From assembly GCA_021780815.1 (NCBI GenBank), contig JAJXYC010000015.1, positions 145,796 through 209,795 on the forward strand: a stretch of DNA of 64,000 nucleotides. Direction: 5' to 3'. Of the stretch, positions 29,282-38,887 are shown piece by piece. The position numbers and the translations under genes are program-made. The notes under the pieces were generated by a model, which saw nothing but the letters and a program-made list of their open reading frames with translations, did no database searches and had not been told where the DNA came from. How positions within the stretch are numbered: the first letter of the stretch is position 1; the number at the start of each line of letters is the position of its first letter. The DNA is from Bacteroidota bacterium (GTDB taxonomy: Bacteria > Bacteroidota > Ignavibacteria > Kapaibacteriales > UBA2268).

Positions 29282-29986
29282 TTATTGCTTTATTAGTTTT
29301 TTACGCTCTTTCCAATCAGGCATAAATTGTTCAAGGAAATGATAAAATTGCGGTCTATGGTTTGGGTGTTTTAAGTGACAAAGTTCGTGTAGAACAACAT
29401 ATTCAATAAATTCTACTGGTTCGTGCAATAAATTTGTGTTTAAAGTTATTTTCTTTTTGAGTTTTGTACAGCTTCCCCATCTGCTTTTCATTGTACGAAA
29501 CACTACTTTATTAAGGGTTAAACTGTGTGGTTGCAATAGATTCAAATATTTATCAATAATTGGATTTAAAATTGACGGAACTTGATTTAATAAAAATTCT
29601 TGAGTTAATTTGTCTTGAATTTGTAAATCGCTTTTATTTGATGTAAAAATAACAAATTCGTTATTTTCAAAATTGGCAGAGTTCTTATCACTGAGAACTA
29701 TTTTTTGTAAATACTTATTTCCAAGAAAACGGAAGATATTATTTTGTTCTATTTCTTTATTATTTTGTTGAATCTTAAATTTCATAATATGTTTTTCAAT
29801 CCAATTTCTTTTTGAATTAATATGCTGATAAATGTATAAATCAGTAACTTGTCTAGGAACAACAAGTTTAAGTTTAAGTGTCGGATAAATCATTAATCTT
29901 AAACTGCGAACTTTTTTCCTTTCAATTTGTATTTCATATTCTTCATCATTTATAATGATTTTGTCGATTGAAGTTTTTATCGTCAT
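29282..29986 (-). CDS. YgjP-like (DUF45) metallopeptidase family protein
   Basis: A protein of about 234 residues. The C-terminal half has the DUF45/YgjP signature: MKSRWGSCTKLKKKITLNTN, then the zinc motif VVLHELCHLKHPNHRPQF (HExxH plus downstream His) and FYHFLEQFMPDWKERKK. The N-terminal half is a beta-rich domain starting IKTSIDKIIINDEEYEIQIE. The family is related to SprT/M48 zinc peptidases; some members are annotated as pyrophosphatases, and the true substrate is uncertain. I use ATG at 29986; an in-frame GTG at 29998 adds four residues and neither has a Shine-Dalgarno sequence. It lies downstream of the large T9SS protein gene, 53 bases after its stop. Confidence 0.85.
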   Translation of the reverse strand: MTIKTSIDKIIINDEEYEIQIERKKVRSLRLMIYPTLKLKLVVPRQVTDLYIYQHINSKRNWIEKHIMKFKIQQNNKEIEQNNIFRFLGNKYLQKIVLSDKNSANFENNEFVIFTSNKSDLQIQDKLTQEFLLNQVPSILNPIIDKYLNLLQPHSLTLNKVVFRTMKSRWGSCTKLKKKITLNTNLLHEPVEFIEYVVLHELCHLKHPNHRPQFYHFLEQFMPDWKERKKLIKQ

Positions 29987-30039
29987 ATTAATATTCACAA
30001 CTAATTATAAAAAAAGTAATAAAAGATAACTGGTAACAA

Positions 30040-33000
30040 CTACTTTTCAATTATGAATTTTTTTGTTTCTTGAAATTCTCCTGATTTAAAAATCAAGAAA
30101 TAAACACCCGAAGAAAGGTTCTCTATATTCAATTCAGTAGAATAGTTCCCTTGACTTAAAAAAGAATTAATAGGTTGAAGACAAAGAGTTCCAAATTGAT
30201 TATAAATTGAAAGATTAGTTAAACCATCGAAGGCAATTCCAAAATTAATATTTTGGTTAGCGTTGATAGGATTTGCTTGTAGTCCTTGTAAATAATAAGG
30301 AACGTTTTGTATTTGAATTTGCCTTAAATCGCCTCCACAAACCGGCAAGAGAATAATATTGCTTAAGTTACCATCAAAGTTAAAGCAAGTGTTGTTTATA
30401 GGTGAAATTTTGACTCGAATTGAACTAGAATTAGCTCCATTTGTAGGTAAATAAACTTTAAAAGCAATGGAGAACAAATCCCCAGATTTAATTTCTACTG
30501 GACCTACAAGGCTATTAAGTTCAAATTCGGCAGTTCCTTTATATTGATTTACTTTTAAATTTTCAATAGAAAATTTCCCATCTAAATTATTTACTAAAAT
30601 AATTGAATCTTGAAGAAATTCCAAAAAATTACCATCAAAATTAATTGAAACAGAATACTTATCGTTTTCAATTAATTGTTCAGATGTAAAGCCTTCAACA
30701 AGTACTTTCACTTTTGTTATAGAATTTATTTGTGCTGTTTGAGCAATAGGAGAAACATAAAAATTTAAAGTTTGAAATTGTGTTTTTCCTGTAATATTTG
30801 CATTTAAACTTGGAACGTTATCTCCGTTAACTTGAACTAAAATTTGTGCATCTTGTGTTGAAAAACTTAATGGAGTATATTTAAACGAAATCATTTTAGA
30901 TTCTTTGGGACTTAAATTAAATCCATTAGAATAATCTTGTGTTAATTCAAAGCTATTATCAGAACAAGAAAGCGAAACATTATCTATTTTGATTGTCTCT
31001 TCGGTATTGTTTATTAATGAGCAGCTTGAAAATACAGGCACATTTAAACAACTTTTTACTTCTTGGTTTGCAATAGTCAAAGAACGATTAATACCATAAC
31101 CTTGTAAATCAATTTGTGTTTCGTTAATTGCATTAGACTTAATTAAAATTCTTGCTTGAATTAGTCCAGTATCTTTTGCCGCAAAAGACACTGGTATTAA
31201 CAATTTTTCTCCGGGTATTATTTTGCAAGGTAAATTAATATTGGATAAATTCAAATAAAATGAACTACTACTACTATTATCATTAGTGCTTACTATTCCT
31301 GCATCTAATGGGACAATGTCCGTAATAGTTAATGTGTCTGCATATTCCCAATTTAAAATTGACAAATTAGATATTTCAATTAATCTATCTTTTTCATCGT
31401 TTGGGTAATTTACCAATGTTGTGTCAAAATTAATTGGATTATTAATATCTTTGACTTTTGGAATTACAACAAATGCCGATAAAATAACTGATGTTTCAGT
31501 ATTTAAATTGGTTGTAAAGGTTAATACAATTTGATTTGAACCTAAATTAACAGGTAAAAAAGCAGCAGAAAGATGAACTTCATCAGCAGGCTTTAAAGTT
31601 TTGCCAACAATTTGATTAAAATCAATTATAAAATTATTCGGATTTATGCTTGATTGACCTTGTCCAACGTTTGTAATTGTTAAATTTGTGTTCCCTGTAT
31701 TTTTCAAAATAATAGCGTCAGCGTTAGATAACATTTGTGGACTGGCAGAATTATCATAACGAACATTTCCCCAATTATTAGCTTTTACAGAAAGTCCGGG
31801 CTTTATGCCTTTTGCCGATATTAAACAAATAGAATCAATTTCGGAAGCATTGGAATAAACTACAACTTGTTCGTCAAATTTTTGCTCACTTACTGGGTGG
31901 AAAACAACATCAAAATTGTAAGTTTGGTTTGGCGCAAGAATTAGTGGGTTAGATTTACTTACTGCTTGACCGAAATTAACCGAAAAATTAGTCGTATCTG
32001 ATAATTCAAATCCATAAATTTCTAATGGATTTTCACCAATATTTGAAATTGTTGATTGTTTTGTTTCAGAAGTAGAAACTGATATTTCATTAAAATTAAT
32101 ATCTGTTACGTGGATTTTTGGGTCTCCAATTCTTGCAATTAACTTAGATTTAAATGAAGTGAAACAATTATTATTTATTCCGAGAGAATCTTCAAATTGA
32201 CCTGATTTTGTAGGAATAAATTCAACAACAATATTAGTGTCTGAATGAGCAAGTAAATCAAATTCCTGAAATAGATTTTTTAATTTAAATCCTGAATCAG
32301 GATATTTAAATTTTATTTCTTTAATATGGATTACTGTATCAGAATTGTTAGTAATTTTAATTGTTTGTGAAGATTCAATACCAATAGTAGTATTGCCAAA
32401 ATCAACTAAATTTGGTGATATATTAATTTTAGGAGCTTTGTATTCAATTTCAATTGTAGTATCGTTTCCTGCATAATCTCTAAAAGTCATAATTGCATTA
32501 GCATCTAAATTTTTATCTCGTACATTTAAATTCCAATTCATAGAACTTGTAACTCCGGGAACAATCATATCAAAATTTCGGTCGTAATTAGTACTTAGAT
32601 TTGAATAAAAAATTGGATATGTAAGGTTTGAACGTATTCCTGGGTCATCAGGTCTATCAGTTGTAGTGCCATTGACTGTGCCATCGCATGAAATAGTCCA
32701 TTTGGGTTCGGGAGGTATTTTATCGTTTGTGATTAGTGTTTGTAATTTGGTGCCCGCCGGAAATGAAAAAGTACCTTGCGTATTTGAACTAAATAAATAT
32801 GCCGCAAAAAGACCATCGCTTTTTATTTGGTAGTTACCCGACTTTGTTAATTTTAGTGTTATTTGAGCAAATCTTTTTCCATTAAATATATAATTAAATT
32901 CTTTATAATCAATAAATTGCAATGAATTTAATTTTGTCCATGTTATTGATTTGTCAGGTTCAGTAAAACCTAATTCTAATGAATTTGGAATACTACCATC

Positions 33001-34245
33001 AAAATTTATTTGGGCTACTAAAATTAAGTTAATATCATAATTTTGATAATTAATTAAATAATTTGAAACATTAAAAAGTAGAGAATTAGAGTATTGTTCG
33101 TAAGGTAAAATATTTAATCTGGAAGGTTTATAAGTATCTTTAAAGTTATTTTCTTCAGTATAACCTGTTGTAAAAACAGAAACAGCGACAGGTTTATTTG
33201 AAGAAATTACCTCATCTCCTGTTGGATTACTAACATCAGGTCTAATCTCAATAAAATTGTTGGGATTTGTTGATGAATTTAATGTTGCAATCTGCTGGCT
33301 ATTTAAATATATTTGCGTATCTGAATCTTTGGCGAAAACTCTTATTACTGGATTTAAAGAGCGTGAAGACAATCGTGGAATATGATAATAATTTCCCCAA
33401 GTATTTTCAGGGAATTCTTGTTCTACCAAATAATTTGTTGGTTGCACGTCAATTGGTACATTGGCTTTTTGATTTGCTGTAATTAATGAAATTGGCTTAT
33501 CTGCAATAACTTGAATTCCGCTTACATCGCCATATTTGCCTTTTAAAGACACAAACCAAGTATCTGCTTTGTCTAAAACTTTAACTATAGTATCTTTTTG
33601 AAATATGTTGCCTTGCAATTGATTGCTTAATATTATCATAATTTGATTCCCATCAAATGGATTAACTATCCCTGCCATAGCCGGATAATTTATTGGTGAT
33701 GCTATTTGAGAACTAGGGTCAATATAACTTTCCATAACGTATTTTGTTCCAAGAGAACTTACGGGAAGTGCCAAATAACCTTCACTTTGATTATCTCCTG
33801 AAATTAAAACATATACAGAAATTGGCAAATCGCTTTGTATTTTTAATGCAGATTTTTTATAAATTTCTTCCATACTAAAAGGAGATGTTGATGATGAAAA
33901 TGGGAATACTATTGCAGGCAACACATCAAAAATTGTTTCACTATTTGAAGTTATTTGTGCAGTTTCTGAAAACGATTTCGCATCATTTGCAATCGATACT
34001 TTGGTATCAAAATATGAAAAAGCAAAAATCTTTATAGAAATATTATCATAATTATCTTTCAAATATGTAGGAGGAACTGTTAAATAAAATTCTGTCCCAA
34101 AATTATCTATCCGCCTAATTTCTTTTGTATTTGCATTAAATTGATTTAAATCAAAACCTGCTTTTGAAATGATTGGTAATAAAAATATAGTTAATAATAA
34201 TCCGAATTTTATAAATTTTATATTTGTAGAAAAAATCTTTTTCAT
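30040..34245 (-). CDS. Large T9SS-exported protein with IgGFc-binding-like, choice-of-anchor D and cohesin-like regions
   Basis: A 1401-residue secreted protein. A signal peptide covers residues 1-29. An N-terminal region (about 40-510) resembles IgGFc-binding domains: IDNFGTEFYLTVPPTYLKDN, SLGTKYVMESYIDP, NPFDGNQIMIILSNQ and GNYYHIPRLSSRSLNPVIRV. Several immunoglobulin-like ASPM/SPD-2/Hydin (choice-of-anchor D) repeats follow (about 600-1150), such as ISPNLVDFGNTTIGIESSQ and FDVVFHPVSEQKF. A cohesin-like beta domain occupies about 1165-1300. A VCGGDLRQIQ linker leads to a T9SS type A sorting domain (NPINANQNINFGIAFDG to LSSGVYFLIFKSGEFQE, ending KKFIIEK). Probably surface-displayed and adhesive, though ligand unknown. 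It appears monocistronic, with start ATG and AAGGAAG upstream. Confidence 0.85.
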   Translation of the reverse strand: MKKIFSTNIKFIKFGLLLTIFLLPIISKAGFDLNQFNANTKEIRRIDNFGTEFYLTVPPTYLKDNYDNISIKIFAFSYFDTKVSIANDAKSFSETAQITSNSETIFDVLPAIVFPFSSSTSPFSMEEIYKKSALKIQSDLPISVYVLISGDNQSEGYLALPVSSLGTKYVMESYIDPSSQIASPINYPAMAGIVNPFDGNQIMIILSNQLQGNIFQKDTIVKVLDKADTWFVSLKGKYGDVSGIQVIADKPISLITANQKANVPIDVQPTNYLVEQEFPENTWGNYYHIPRLSSRSLNPVIRVFAKDSDTQIYLNSQQIATLNSSTNPNNFIEIRPDVSNPTGDEVISSNKPVAVSVFTTGYTEENNFKDTYKPSRLNILPYEQYSNSLLFNVSNYLINYQNYDINLILVAQINFDGSIPNSLELGFTEPDKSITWTKLNSLQFIDYKEFNYIFNGKRFAQITLKLTKSGNYQIKSDGLFAAYLFSSNTQGTFSFPAGTKLQTLITNDKIPPEPKWTISCDGTVNGTTTDRPDDPGIRSNLTYPIFYSNLSTNYDRNFDMIVPGVTSSMNWNLNVRDKNLDANAIMTFRDYAGNDTTIEIEYKAPKINISPNLVDFGNTTIGIESSQTIKITNNSDTVIHIKEIKFKYPDSGFKLKNLFQEFDLLAHSDTNIVVEFIPTKSGQFEDSLGINNNCFTSFKSKLIARIGDPKIHVTDINFNEISVSTSETKQSTISNIGENPLEIYGFELSDTTNFSVNFGQAVSKSNPLILAPNQTYNFDVVFHPVSEQKFDEQVVVYSNASEIDSICLISAKGIKPGLSVKANNWGNVRYDNSASPQMLSNADAIILKNTGNTNLTITNVGQGQSSINPNNFIIDFNQIVGKTLKPADEVHLSAAFLPVNLGSNQIVLTFTTNLNTETSVILSAFVVIPKVKDINNPINFDTTLVNYPNDEKDRLIEISNLSILNWEYADTLTITDIVPLDAGIVSTNDNSSSSSFYLNLSNINLPCKIIPGEKLLIPVSFAAKDTGLIQARILIKSNAINETQIDLQGYGINRSLTIANQEVKSCLNVPVFSSCSLINNTEETIKIDNVSLSCSDNSFELTQDYSNGFNLSPKESKMISFKYTPLSFSTQDAQILVQVNGDNVPSLNANITGKTQFQTLNFYVSPIAQTAQINSITKVKVLVEGFTSEQLIENDKYSVSINFDGNFLEFLQDSIILVNNLDGKFSIENLKVNQYKGTAEFELNSLVGPVEIKSGDLFSIAFKVYLPTNGANSSSIRVKISPINNTCFNFDGNLSNIILLPVCGGDLRQIQIQNVPYYLQGLQANPINANQNINFGIAFDGLTNLSIYNQFGTLCLQPINSFLSQGNYSTELNIENLSSGVYFLIFKSGEFQETKKFIIEK

Positions 34246-34645
34246 TTTCTTCCTTTATTAATTATGCAAATTACTAATTATAATAACAATTTAAACTGAA
34301 AAAAGTAACGCAAATTATTAAAAATAATTTTATGAAAATTAATAGAAATTAATAATAAATTCATCAAATCTGGAAGTACTTTACAAATCATTATTTTAAG
34401 GCGATTTTATTTTAAACAATAGTGTCTTTTCTTATCAAAATTTGCAAAAAATAATCAGATATTGTGAATAAAATTAATTTATAGTTAATTTAACATTCAT
34501 TATTAGCAAGATACTTGGAATTTCAACAAAAAAATGAATAAAAAAGTTTATTAGAGGCTTTAAAAAACAAAAAAATACTTTATCTTTGTATTTTTAATAA
34601 TTTGTAAAATATAAAAAACAAGTTTTTTTGAATTAAAATAACGGA
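34246..34645. other. 400-base divergent intergenic region
   Basis: It separates the 1401-residue protein gene (minus) from the DUF2179/OPT operon (plus) and must hold promoters for both. Apart from a TATCTTTG element at 34581-34588 and A/T runs, I see no reading frame, RNA gene or strong hairpin. Confidence 0.6.
34581..34588 (+). promoter_or_regulatory. Bacteroidota-type -7 element (TATCTTTG)
   Basis: A match to TAnnTTTG in its favoured form, 57 bases before the ATG of the DUF2179 gene and within the divergent intergenic region. A weak CTTT stretch lies about 20 bases upstream where the -33 box would be expected. It is the best promoter candidate I see for the DUF2179-OPT pair. Confidence 0.5.
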
Positions 34646-35224
34646 ATGGAATTAAACTTTTATCATTTAGTTGTAATACCAGTATTTATAATAATCGGGA
34701 GAATACTTGATGTAAGTATTGGAACAACAAAAATCATGCTTATTTCAAAAGGTTATAGAAGTGTATCAGCAACTTTAGGTTTTTTTGAATCATTTATTTG
34801 GATAGTTGTAGTAAGTCAAATAATGCGAAAATTAGATAATTATTATTATTTTGTTGCTTATGGCGTTGGTTTTGGTTTAGGAACGTATATAGGAATTTCT
34901 ATTGAACACTATTTATCTTTAGGTCAGGTAATTATTAGAGTGATAACAAGGTCACCTGGGGAAGAACTTTCGCAGTATTTGTTAGACAACAACTATTTAG
35001 TAACAAAAATATCTGGTGAAGGAAAATACGGACCTGTGAATATAATTTTTTTAGTAATACATCGGAAACAAATCAATGAAGTTATTGAAATTATAAATGA
35101 ATTCAATCCAAAAGCATTTTACACAATTGAAGATATACGTTCAGTAAGTCACTTGCATTTAGAAAAACCAAGAACACGAATATACGATAATTTAAATCTT
35201 TTTAAAATAATTCAAAGGAAATAG
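34646..35224 (+). CDS. DUF2179/UPF0316 family membrane protein
   Basis: A 192-residue protein. Three membrane helices with the family motif RILDVSIGTTKIMLISKGYR (residues 19-38) and FGLGTYIGISIEHYLSLG are followed by a cytoplasmic DUF2179 domain (about 105-180) with LSQYLLDNNYLVTKISGEGK. It corresponds to the B. subtilis YebE type (UPF0316); function is unknown. Homologous DUF2179 domains are small ligand-binding-like modules. It ends eight bases before an OPT transporter gene, so the two are likely co-expressed, possibly the first protein regulating transport. Confidence 0.88.
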   Translation: MELNFYHLVVIPVFIIIGRILDVSIGTTKIMLISKGYRSVSATLGFFESFIWIVVVSQIMRKLDNYYYFVAYGVGFGLGTYIGISIEHYLSLGQVIIRVITRSPGEELSQYLLDNNYLVTKISGEGKYGPVNIIFLVIHRKQINEVIEIINEFNPKAFYTIEDIRSVSHLHLEKPRTRIYDNLNLFKIIQRK

Positions 35225-35232
35225 GAGACGTT

Positions 35233-37218
35233 ATGCAAAATGAAACACCACAAATTAGTGGATTACCAAAAAATGCATATACAGAACTTGCAAAAGGGGA
35301 AGAATATATTCCAGTAATCCCTGCATCAACGGTTGTGCCAGAAGTAACTCCATATTCAGTATTTTGGGGTATAATTATGACAATCATATTTTCGGCGGCA
35401 GCCGCGTATTCAGGATTAAAAATTGGACAAGTAATTGAAGCGGCAATCCCAATTTCAATTATTGCTGTTGGTCTATCAACTGCTTTAAAAAAGAAAAATT
35501 CATTAAGCCAAAATGTGATTATCCAATCAATTGGTGCAAGTTCAGGAGTAATAGTGGCTGGAGCAATTTTTACTATTCCCGGACTTTATATTTTGAATTT
35601 ACCTGTTAATTTTTTCCAAATCTTTTTCTCATCTTTGTTTGGTGGGTTCTTAGGAATTTTATTTTTAATTCCTTTTCGTAAATATTTTGTAAAAGATATG
35701 CACGGAAAATTTCCATTTCCAGAAGCAACAGCTACTACTGAAATTTTGATTACAGGAGAAAAAGGAGGCGCACAAGCTGGATTGCTTATTGTTAGCGGTT
35801 TGGTTGGTGGAGTTTACGACTTTCTTTTCCAATCTTTTAAATTATGGGGTGAAGTTGTTACAACTCGTATTTTCCCATTTGGTCAAGAATTAGCTAATAA
35901 AGCAAAAATGCTTTTTCAATTTAATGTTAGTGCTATGATTGTTGGGTTCGGATATCTTGTTGGATTAAAGTTCTCGTTAATTATAACACTCGGGTCTTTG
36001 CTTTCTTGGTGGGTCTTTATCCCTATGATTAATGAAATAGGTCATATTGTTGCTGGTACTGGTGGAACTAATTTCTTTGCTGGTATGTCACCAGAAGATA
36101 TTTTCACTGCTTATGTTCGTCCAATCGGTATTGGGGCAATCGCTATGGCTGGTATTATAGGGGTGCTTAAAGCATCTCCAATTATTGGTAAAGCTTTTAA
36201 ACTTGCTTTTAAAGGTTTGACTGGTTCTTCCGGTGATACTGAAGCCGAAATTAGAACTCAAAAAGATATTAAATTAACTTTTGTTGTTTTTCTATCAATT
36301 TTAACTTTAATTTTAGTCTTCATCTATTTGTTTGTTGGTTTTCAACTTACATTAACACAAACAATTATCGCACTTCTTACTGTGTTTATAATATCATTTT
36401 TGTTCACCACTGTTGCCGCAAATGCAATTGCAATAGTAGGAACAAATCCTGTTTCAGGAATGACACTAATGACTTTAATTTTATCATCAGTAATTTTAAC
36501 ATCCGCTGGATTAACTGGGAATACAGGAATGACAGCAGCATTAATTATTGGCGGTATCGTTTGTACGGCACTTTCAATGGCTGGCGGCTTCATTACAGAC
36601 TTAAAAATAGGTTATTGGATTGGGACATCGCCATATAAACAAGAAACTTGGAAATTTCTTGGAACATTATTCTCAGCCGCTACCGTAGGAATAGTTATTT
36701 TTATTCTTAATCAAGCGTATGGCTTTGTGCAAACACCTCTTACTCCAGAACCTCTTGTTGCACCACAAGCTAATGCGATGGCTGCGGTAATAAAACCTTT
36801 AATGAGTATAGGTGCAAATGTGCCTTGGTATTTGTATCTTGTTGGCTCTATTTTAGCTTTAATTATTAATTTCTTGGGTATTTCTCCTTTAGCTTTTGCA
36901 TTAGGAATGTATTTGCCTTTGCATCTTAATTCACCGCTTTTGGTTGGTGGTCTCATTTCTCATTTTATGCAAAAGAGCAAAAAGGGTGAAGCAGTAGCAA
37001 ATGCAAGACATCAACGGGCAACACTCATTGCTTCGGGATTTATTGCTGGTGCCGCTTTGCTTGGAGTTGTTGGCGCTTTACTTAAATTCTTTAAAGTGGA
37101 ATTGGCATTAAATATTTGGGATAAAAATCCAATTGGAGGCGAAATTACCGCTGTATTTGCTTTTATTGCTTTAATGATCTATTTCATTTGGGATGCTCGC
37201 AGAGCAAAAGTAGAATAA
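35233..37218 (+). CDS. OPT family oligopeptide transporter
   Basis: A 661-residue polytopic membrane protein with about 15 hydrophobic segments. OPT hallmarks include a VTPYSVFWGIIMTIIFSAAA first helix, AAYSGLKIGQVIEAAIPISI, and FPFPEATATTEILITGEKGG. NPVSGMTLMTL and GGFITDLKIGYWIGTSPYKQ also occur. Bacterial OPT proteins import oligopeptides or metal chelates by proton coupling; substrate is not readable here. The start is ATG at 35233 with GGAG upstream (AATAGGAGACGTT). It follows the DUF2179 gene by eight bases and is closed by an intrinsic terminator at 37241. Confidence 0.94.
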   Translation: MQNETPQISGLPKNAYTELAKGEEYIPVIPASTVVPEVTPYSVFWGIIMTIIFSAAAAYSGLKIGQVIEAAIPISIIAVGLSTALKKKNSLSQNVIIQSIGASSGVIVAGAIFTIPGLYILNLPVNFFQIFFSSLFGGFLGILFLIPFRKYFVKDMHGKFPFPEATATTEILITGEKGGAQAGLLIVSGLVGGVYDFLFQSFKLWGEVVTTRIFPFGQELANKAKMLFQFNVSAMIVGFGYLVGLKFSLIITLGSLLSWWVFIPMINEIGHIVAGTGGTNFFAGMSPEDIFTAYVRPIGIGAIAMAGIIGVLKASPIIGKAFKLAFKGLTGSSGDTEAEIRTQKDIKLTFVVFLSILTLILVFIYLFVGFQLTLTQTIIALLTVFIISFLFTTVAANAIAIVGTNPVSGMTLMTLILSSVILTSAGLTGNTGMTAALIIGGIVCTALSMAGGFITDLKIGYWIGTSPYKQETWKFLGTLFSAATVGIVIFILNQAYGFVQTPLTPEPLVAPQANAMAAVIKPLMSIGANVPWYLYLVGSILALIINFLGISPLAFALGMYLPLHLNSPLLVGGLISHFMQKSKKGEAVANARHQRATLIASGFIAGAALLGVVGALLKFFKVELALNIWDKNPIGGEITAVFAFIALMIYFIWDARRAKVE

Positions 37219-37240
37219 TATAAAATAATCCGTATAATTA

Positions 37241-37279
37241 AAAATGCAGGGATTTATTTAGCAATTCCTGCATTTTTTT
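37241..37279 (+). terminator. Intrinsic terminator after the OPT transporter gene
   Basis: Perfect ten-base arms AAAATGCAGG (37241-37250) and CCTGCATTTT, followed by a run of seven T, 22 bases after the OPT stop. The loop is about 16 bases and AT-rich. Confidence 0.85.
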
Positions 37280-37338
37280 ATATTCATTTTAATCATTGAT
37301 TTTTCTCTCGGGTGTATTCCAGTGTAGAAGTTATAAAA

Positions 37339-37379
37339 AAGGCTGTTCCTAATTTTATAAAAACAGCCTTATTTTTTTT
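37339..37379. terminator. Bidirectional intrinsic terminator before ftsZ end
   Basis: Perfect nine-base arms AAGGCTGTT (37339-37347) and AACAGCCTT (37362-37370), flanked by an A-run on the left and a T-run on the right. It lies 20 bases beyond the ftsZ stop on the minus strand and also backs up the OPT terminator on the plus strand. The GGCTGT core is shared with the terminator at 18069-18098. Confidence 0.8.
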
Positions 37380-37398
37380 ATTAATTTTAATTTTTTTG

Positions 37399-38823
37399 TT
37401 AGAGCATAAATCTTTGGATATAGTTGTTATCGTTTCTTTGCAAATTTATAAAATCAACACCACGAGGTGTATTTTCAAAAGGCATAGTGTGTGAATAAGA
37501 TTCGCTTTCTTGTAAAGGTTCAGGTTTAACTTCCACTTGATTAGATTCGTCTGGAAAAGTTGTAATATTATTTTGAGCAGGTTTAACAAAAGCGTCATTC
37601 CTCAAAATAGCAGGTTGGTCGAACTTTTTCAAATCGTTTCCACGTGGAATTTCAGTTTGTTGTAATGGTTGTAAAGAAACAGATGTCGCCTTTTCAGCAG
37701 ATTTCGCAACAGGAAAGCCTTTATTTAGATTTTTATTAAAATTAAAAGGGAAAGATTGTTGTGTCTTTTGTTTTGATATATGGTTATTAACTTCTTCGAA
37801 AATAGGAACTTGTCCTTTAGTTTCATTAGTAATTTTTTTTGTATTTGAACTATCAAATCCAGCAGCCACAACAGTTACACTTAATATATCTGATTCTTCA
37901 TTGTTTTTAACAATACCGTGAATTAAATTAACATCTTCGCCAGTATATTCTTGGATAGTTTTAATAATAGTTTGAACTTCTCTCATTCTAACGGATTTGC
38001 CAGAAGTGATGTTAATAAGCAATCCTTTAGCACCTGCAATAGAAATTCCATCTAACAACGGAGAATTTATAGCTTTTATAGCAGCTTCTTTTGCACGGTT
38101 ATCACCAGATGCGTAACCAATGCCCATTAAAGCATCACCTTTGTCTTTCATAATTGTTCGTACATCAGCAAAATCAACGTTAATCTGTCCTGGATTATTG
38201 ATTATATCGGAAATACCACGAGTAGAATTAAATAAAATTTCATCGATTTTTTTCAATGCTTCATCAGTTTCAATATCATCGTCGATAATATCGTAAATTT
38301 TTTGATTAGGAATAACAATAATCGCATCAACGTTTTTACGTAACTCTTCAATTCCTTTTTTTGAATTTTCAATTCTAATTTTACCTTCGAAATCAAAAGG
38401 ACGAGTTACTATACCTACCACTAATGCACCTTCTTCTTTCGCAATACGAGCAACAATTGGAGAAGCACCTGTCCCAGTGCCACCACCCATTCCACAAGTA
38501 ACAAAAACCATTTCGCTATTAGCAACAATTTCCTTTATTTCTTGTTCACTTTCTTCGGCAGCTTTACGACCAACTTCCGGGTCTGCTCCTGCACCTAAAC
38601 CTTTTGTTGTTCTTTTCCCCAATTGAATTTTTATTTTTGCGGGATTATCCGATAATGCTTGTGCATCAGTATTTGCCGCAATTAATTCAACGCCTTTAAG
38701 ATTGCCATCAATCATATTTTTGATTGCATTGCAACCACCACCACCAACACCAACAACTTTGATTTTGGCTCTCAAGTAATCTGATTGATCCACATCAATT
38801 GTAATGTTGTTGCCATCTGACAT
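37399..38823 (-). CDS. ftsZ: Cell division protein FtsZ
   Basis: A 474-residue tubulin-like GTPase that forms the division ring. The core (about 20-325) has KVVGVGGGGCNAIKNMI, the tubulin signature GMGGGTGTGA (111-120), and the T7-loop region NVDFADVRTIM (215-225). A disordered linker follows from 326. A sequence resembling the conserved C-terminal peptide that binds FtsA (FDQPAILRN, 401-409) is internal and is followed by 65 more residues ending IQRFML. PRG-x-D occurs before each block (393-397 and 453-457). GGGGGAAC precedes the ATG. It lies 64 bases after ftsA in a ftsQ-ftsA-ftsZ cluster, with a terminator beyond its end. Confidence 0.97.
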   Translation of the reverse strand: MSDGNNITIDVDQSDYLRAKIKVVGVGGGGCNAIKNMIDGNLKGVELIAANTDAQALSDNPAKIKIQLGKRTTKGLGAGADPEVGRKAAEESEQEIKEIVANSEMVFVTCGMGGGTGTGASPIVARIAKEEGALVVGIVTRPFDFEGKIRIENSKKGIEELRKNVDAIIVIPNQKIYDIIDDDIETDEALKKIDEILFNSTRGISDIINNPGQINVDFADVRTIMKDKGDALMGIGYASGDNRAKEAAIKAINSPLLDGISIAGAKGLLINITSGKSVRMREVQTIIKTIQEYTGEDVNLIHGIVKNNEESDILSVTVVAAGFDSSNTKKITNETKGQVPIFEEVNNHISKQKTQQSFPFNFNKNLNKGFPVAKSAEKATSVSLQPLQQTEIPRGNDLKKFDQPAILRNDAFVKPAQNNITTFPDESNQVEVKPEPLQESESYSHTMPFENTPRGVDFINLQRNDNNYIQRFML

Positions 38824-38887
38824 AAGTTCCCCCGTTTTATATTTTTATTAATTATCTTCTTCTTTTTCTGAATTCTATATTTGAAAA

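Noticed and set aside
37312..37494. 60-codon plus-strand frame after the OPT gene
   Set aside because: It runs through a clear terminator hairpin and into ftsZ.
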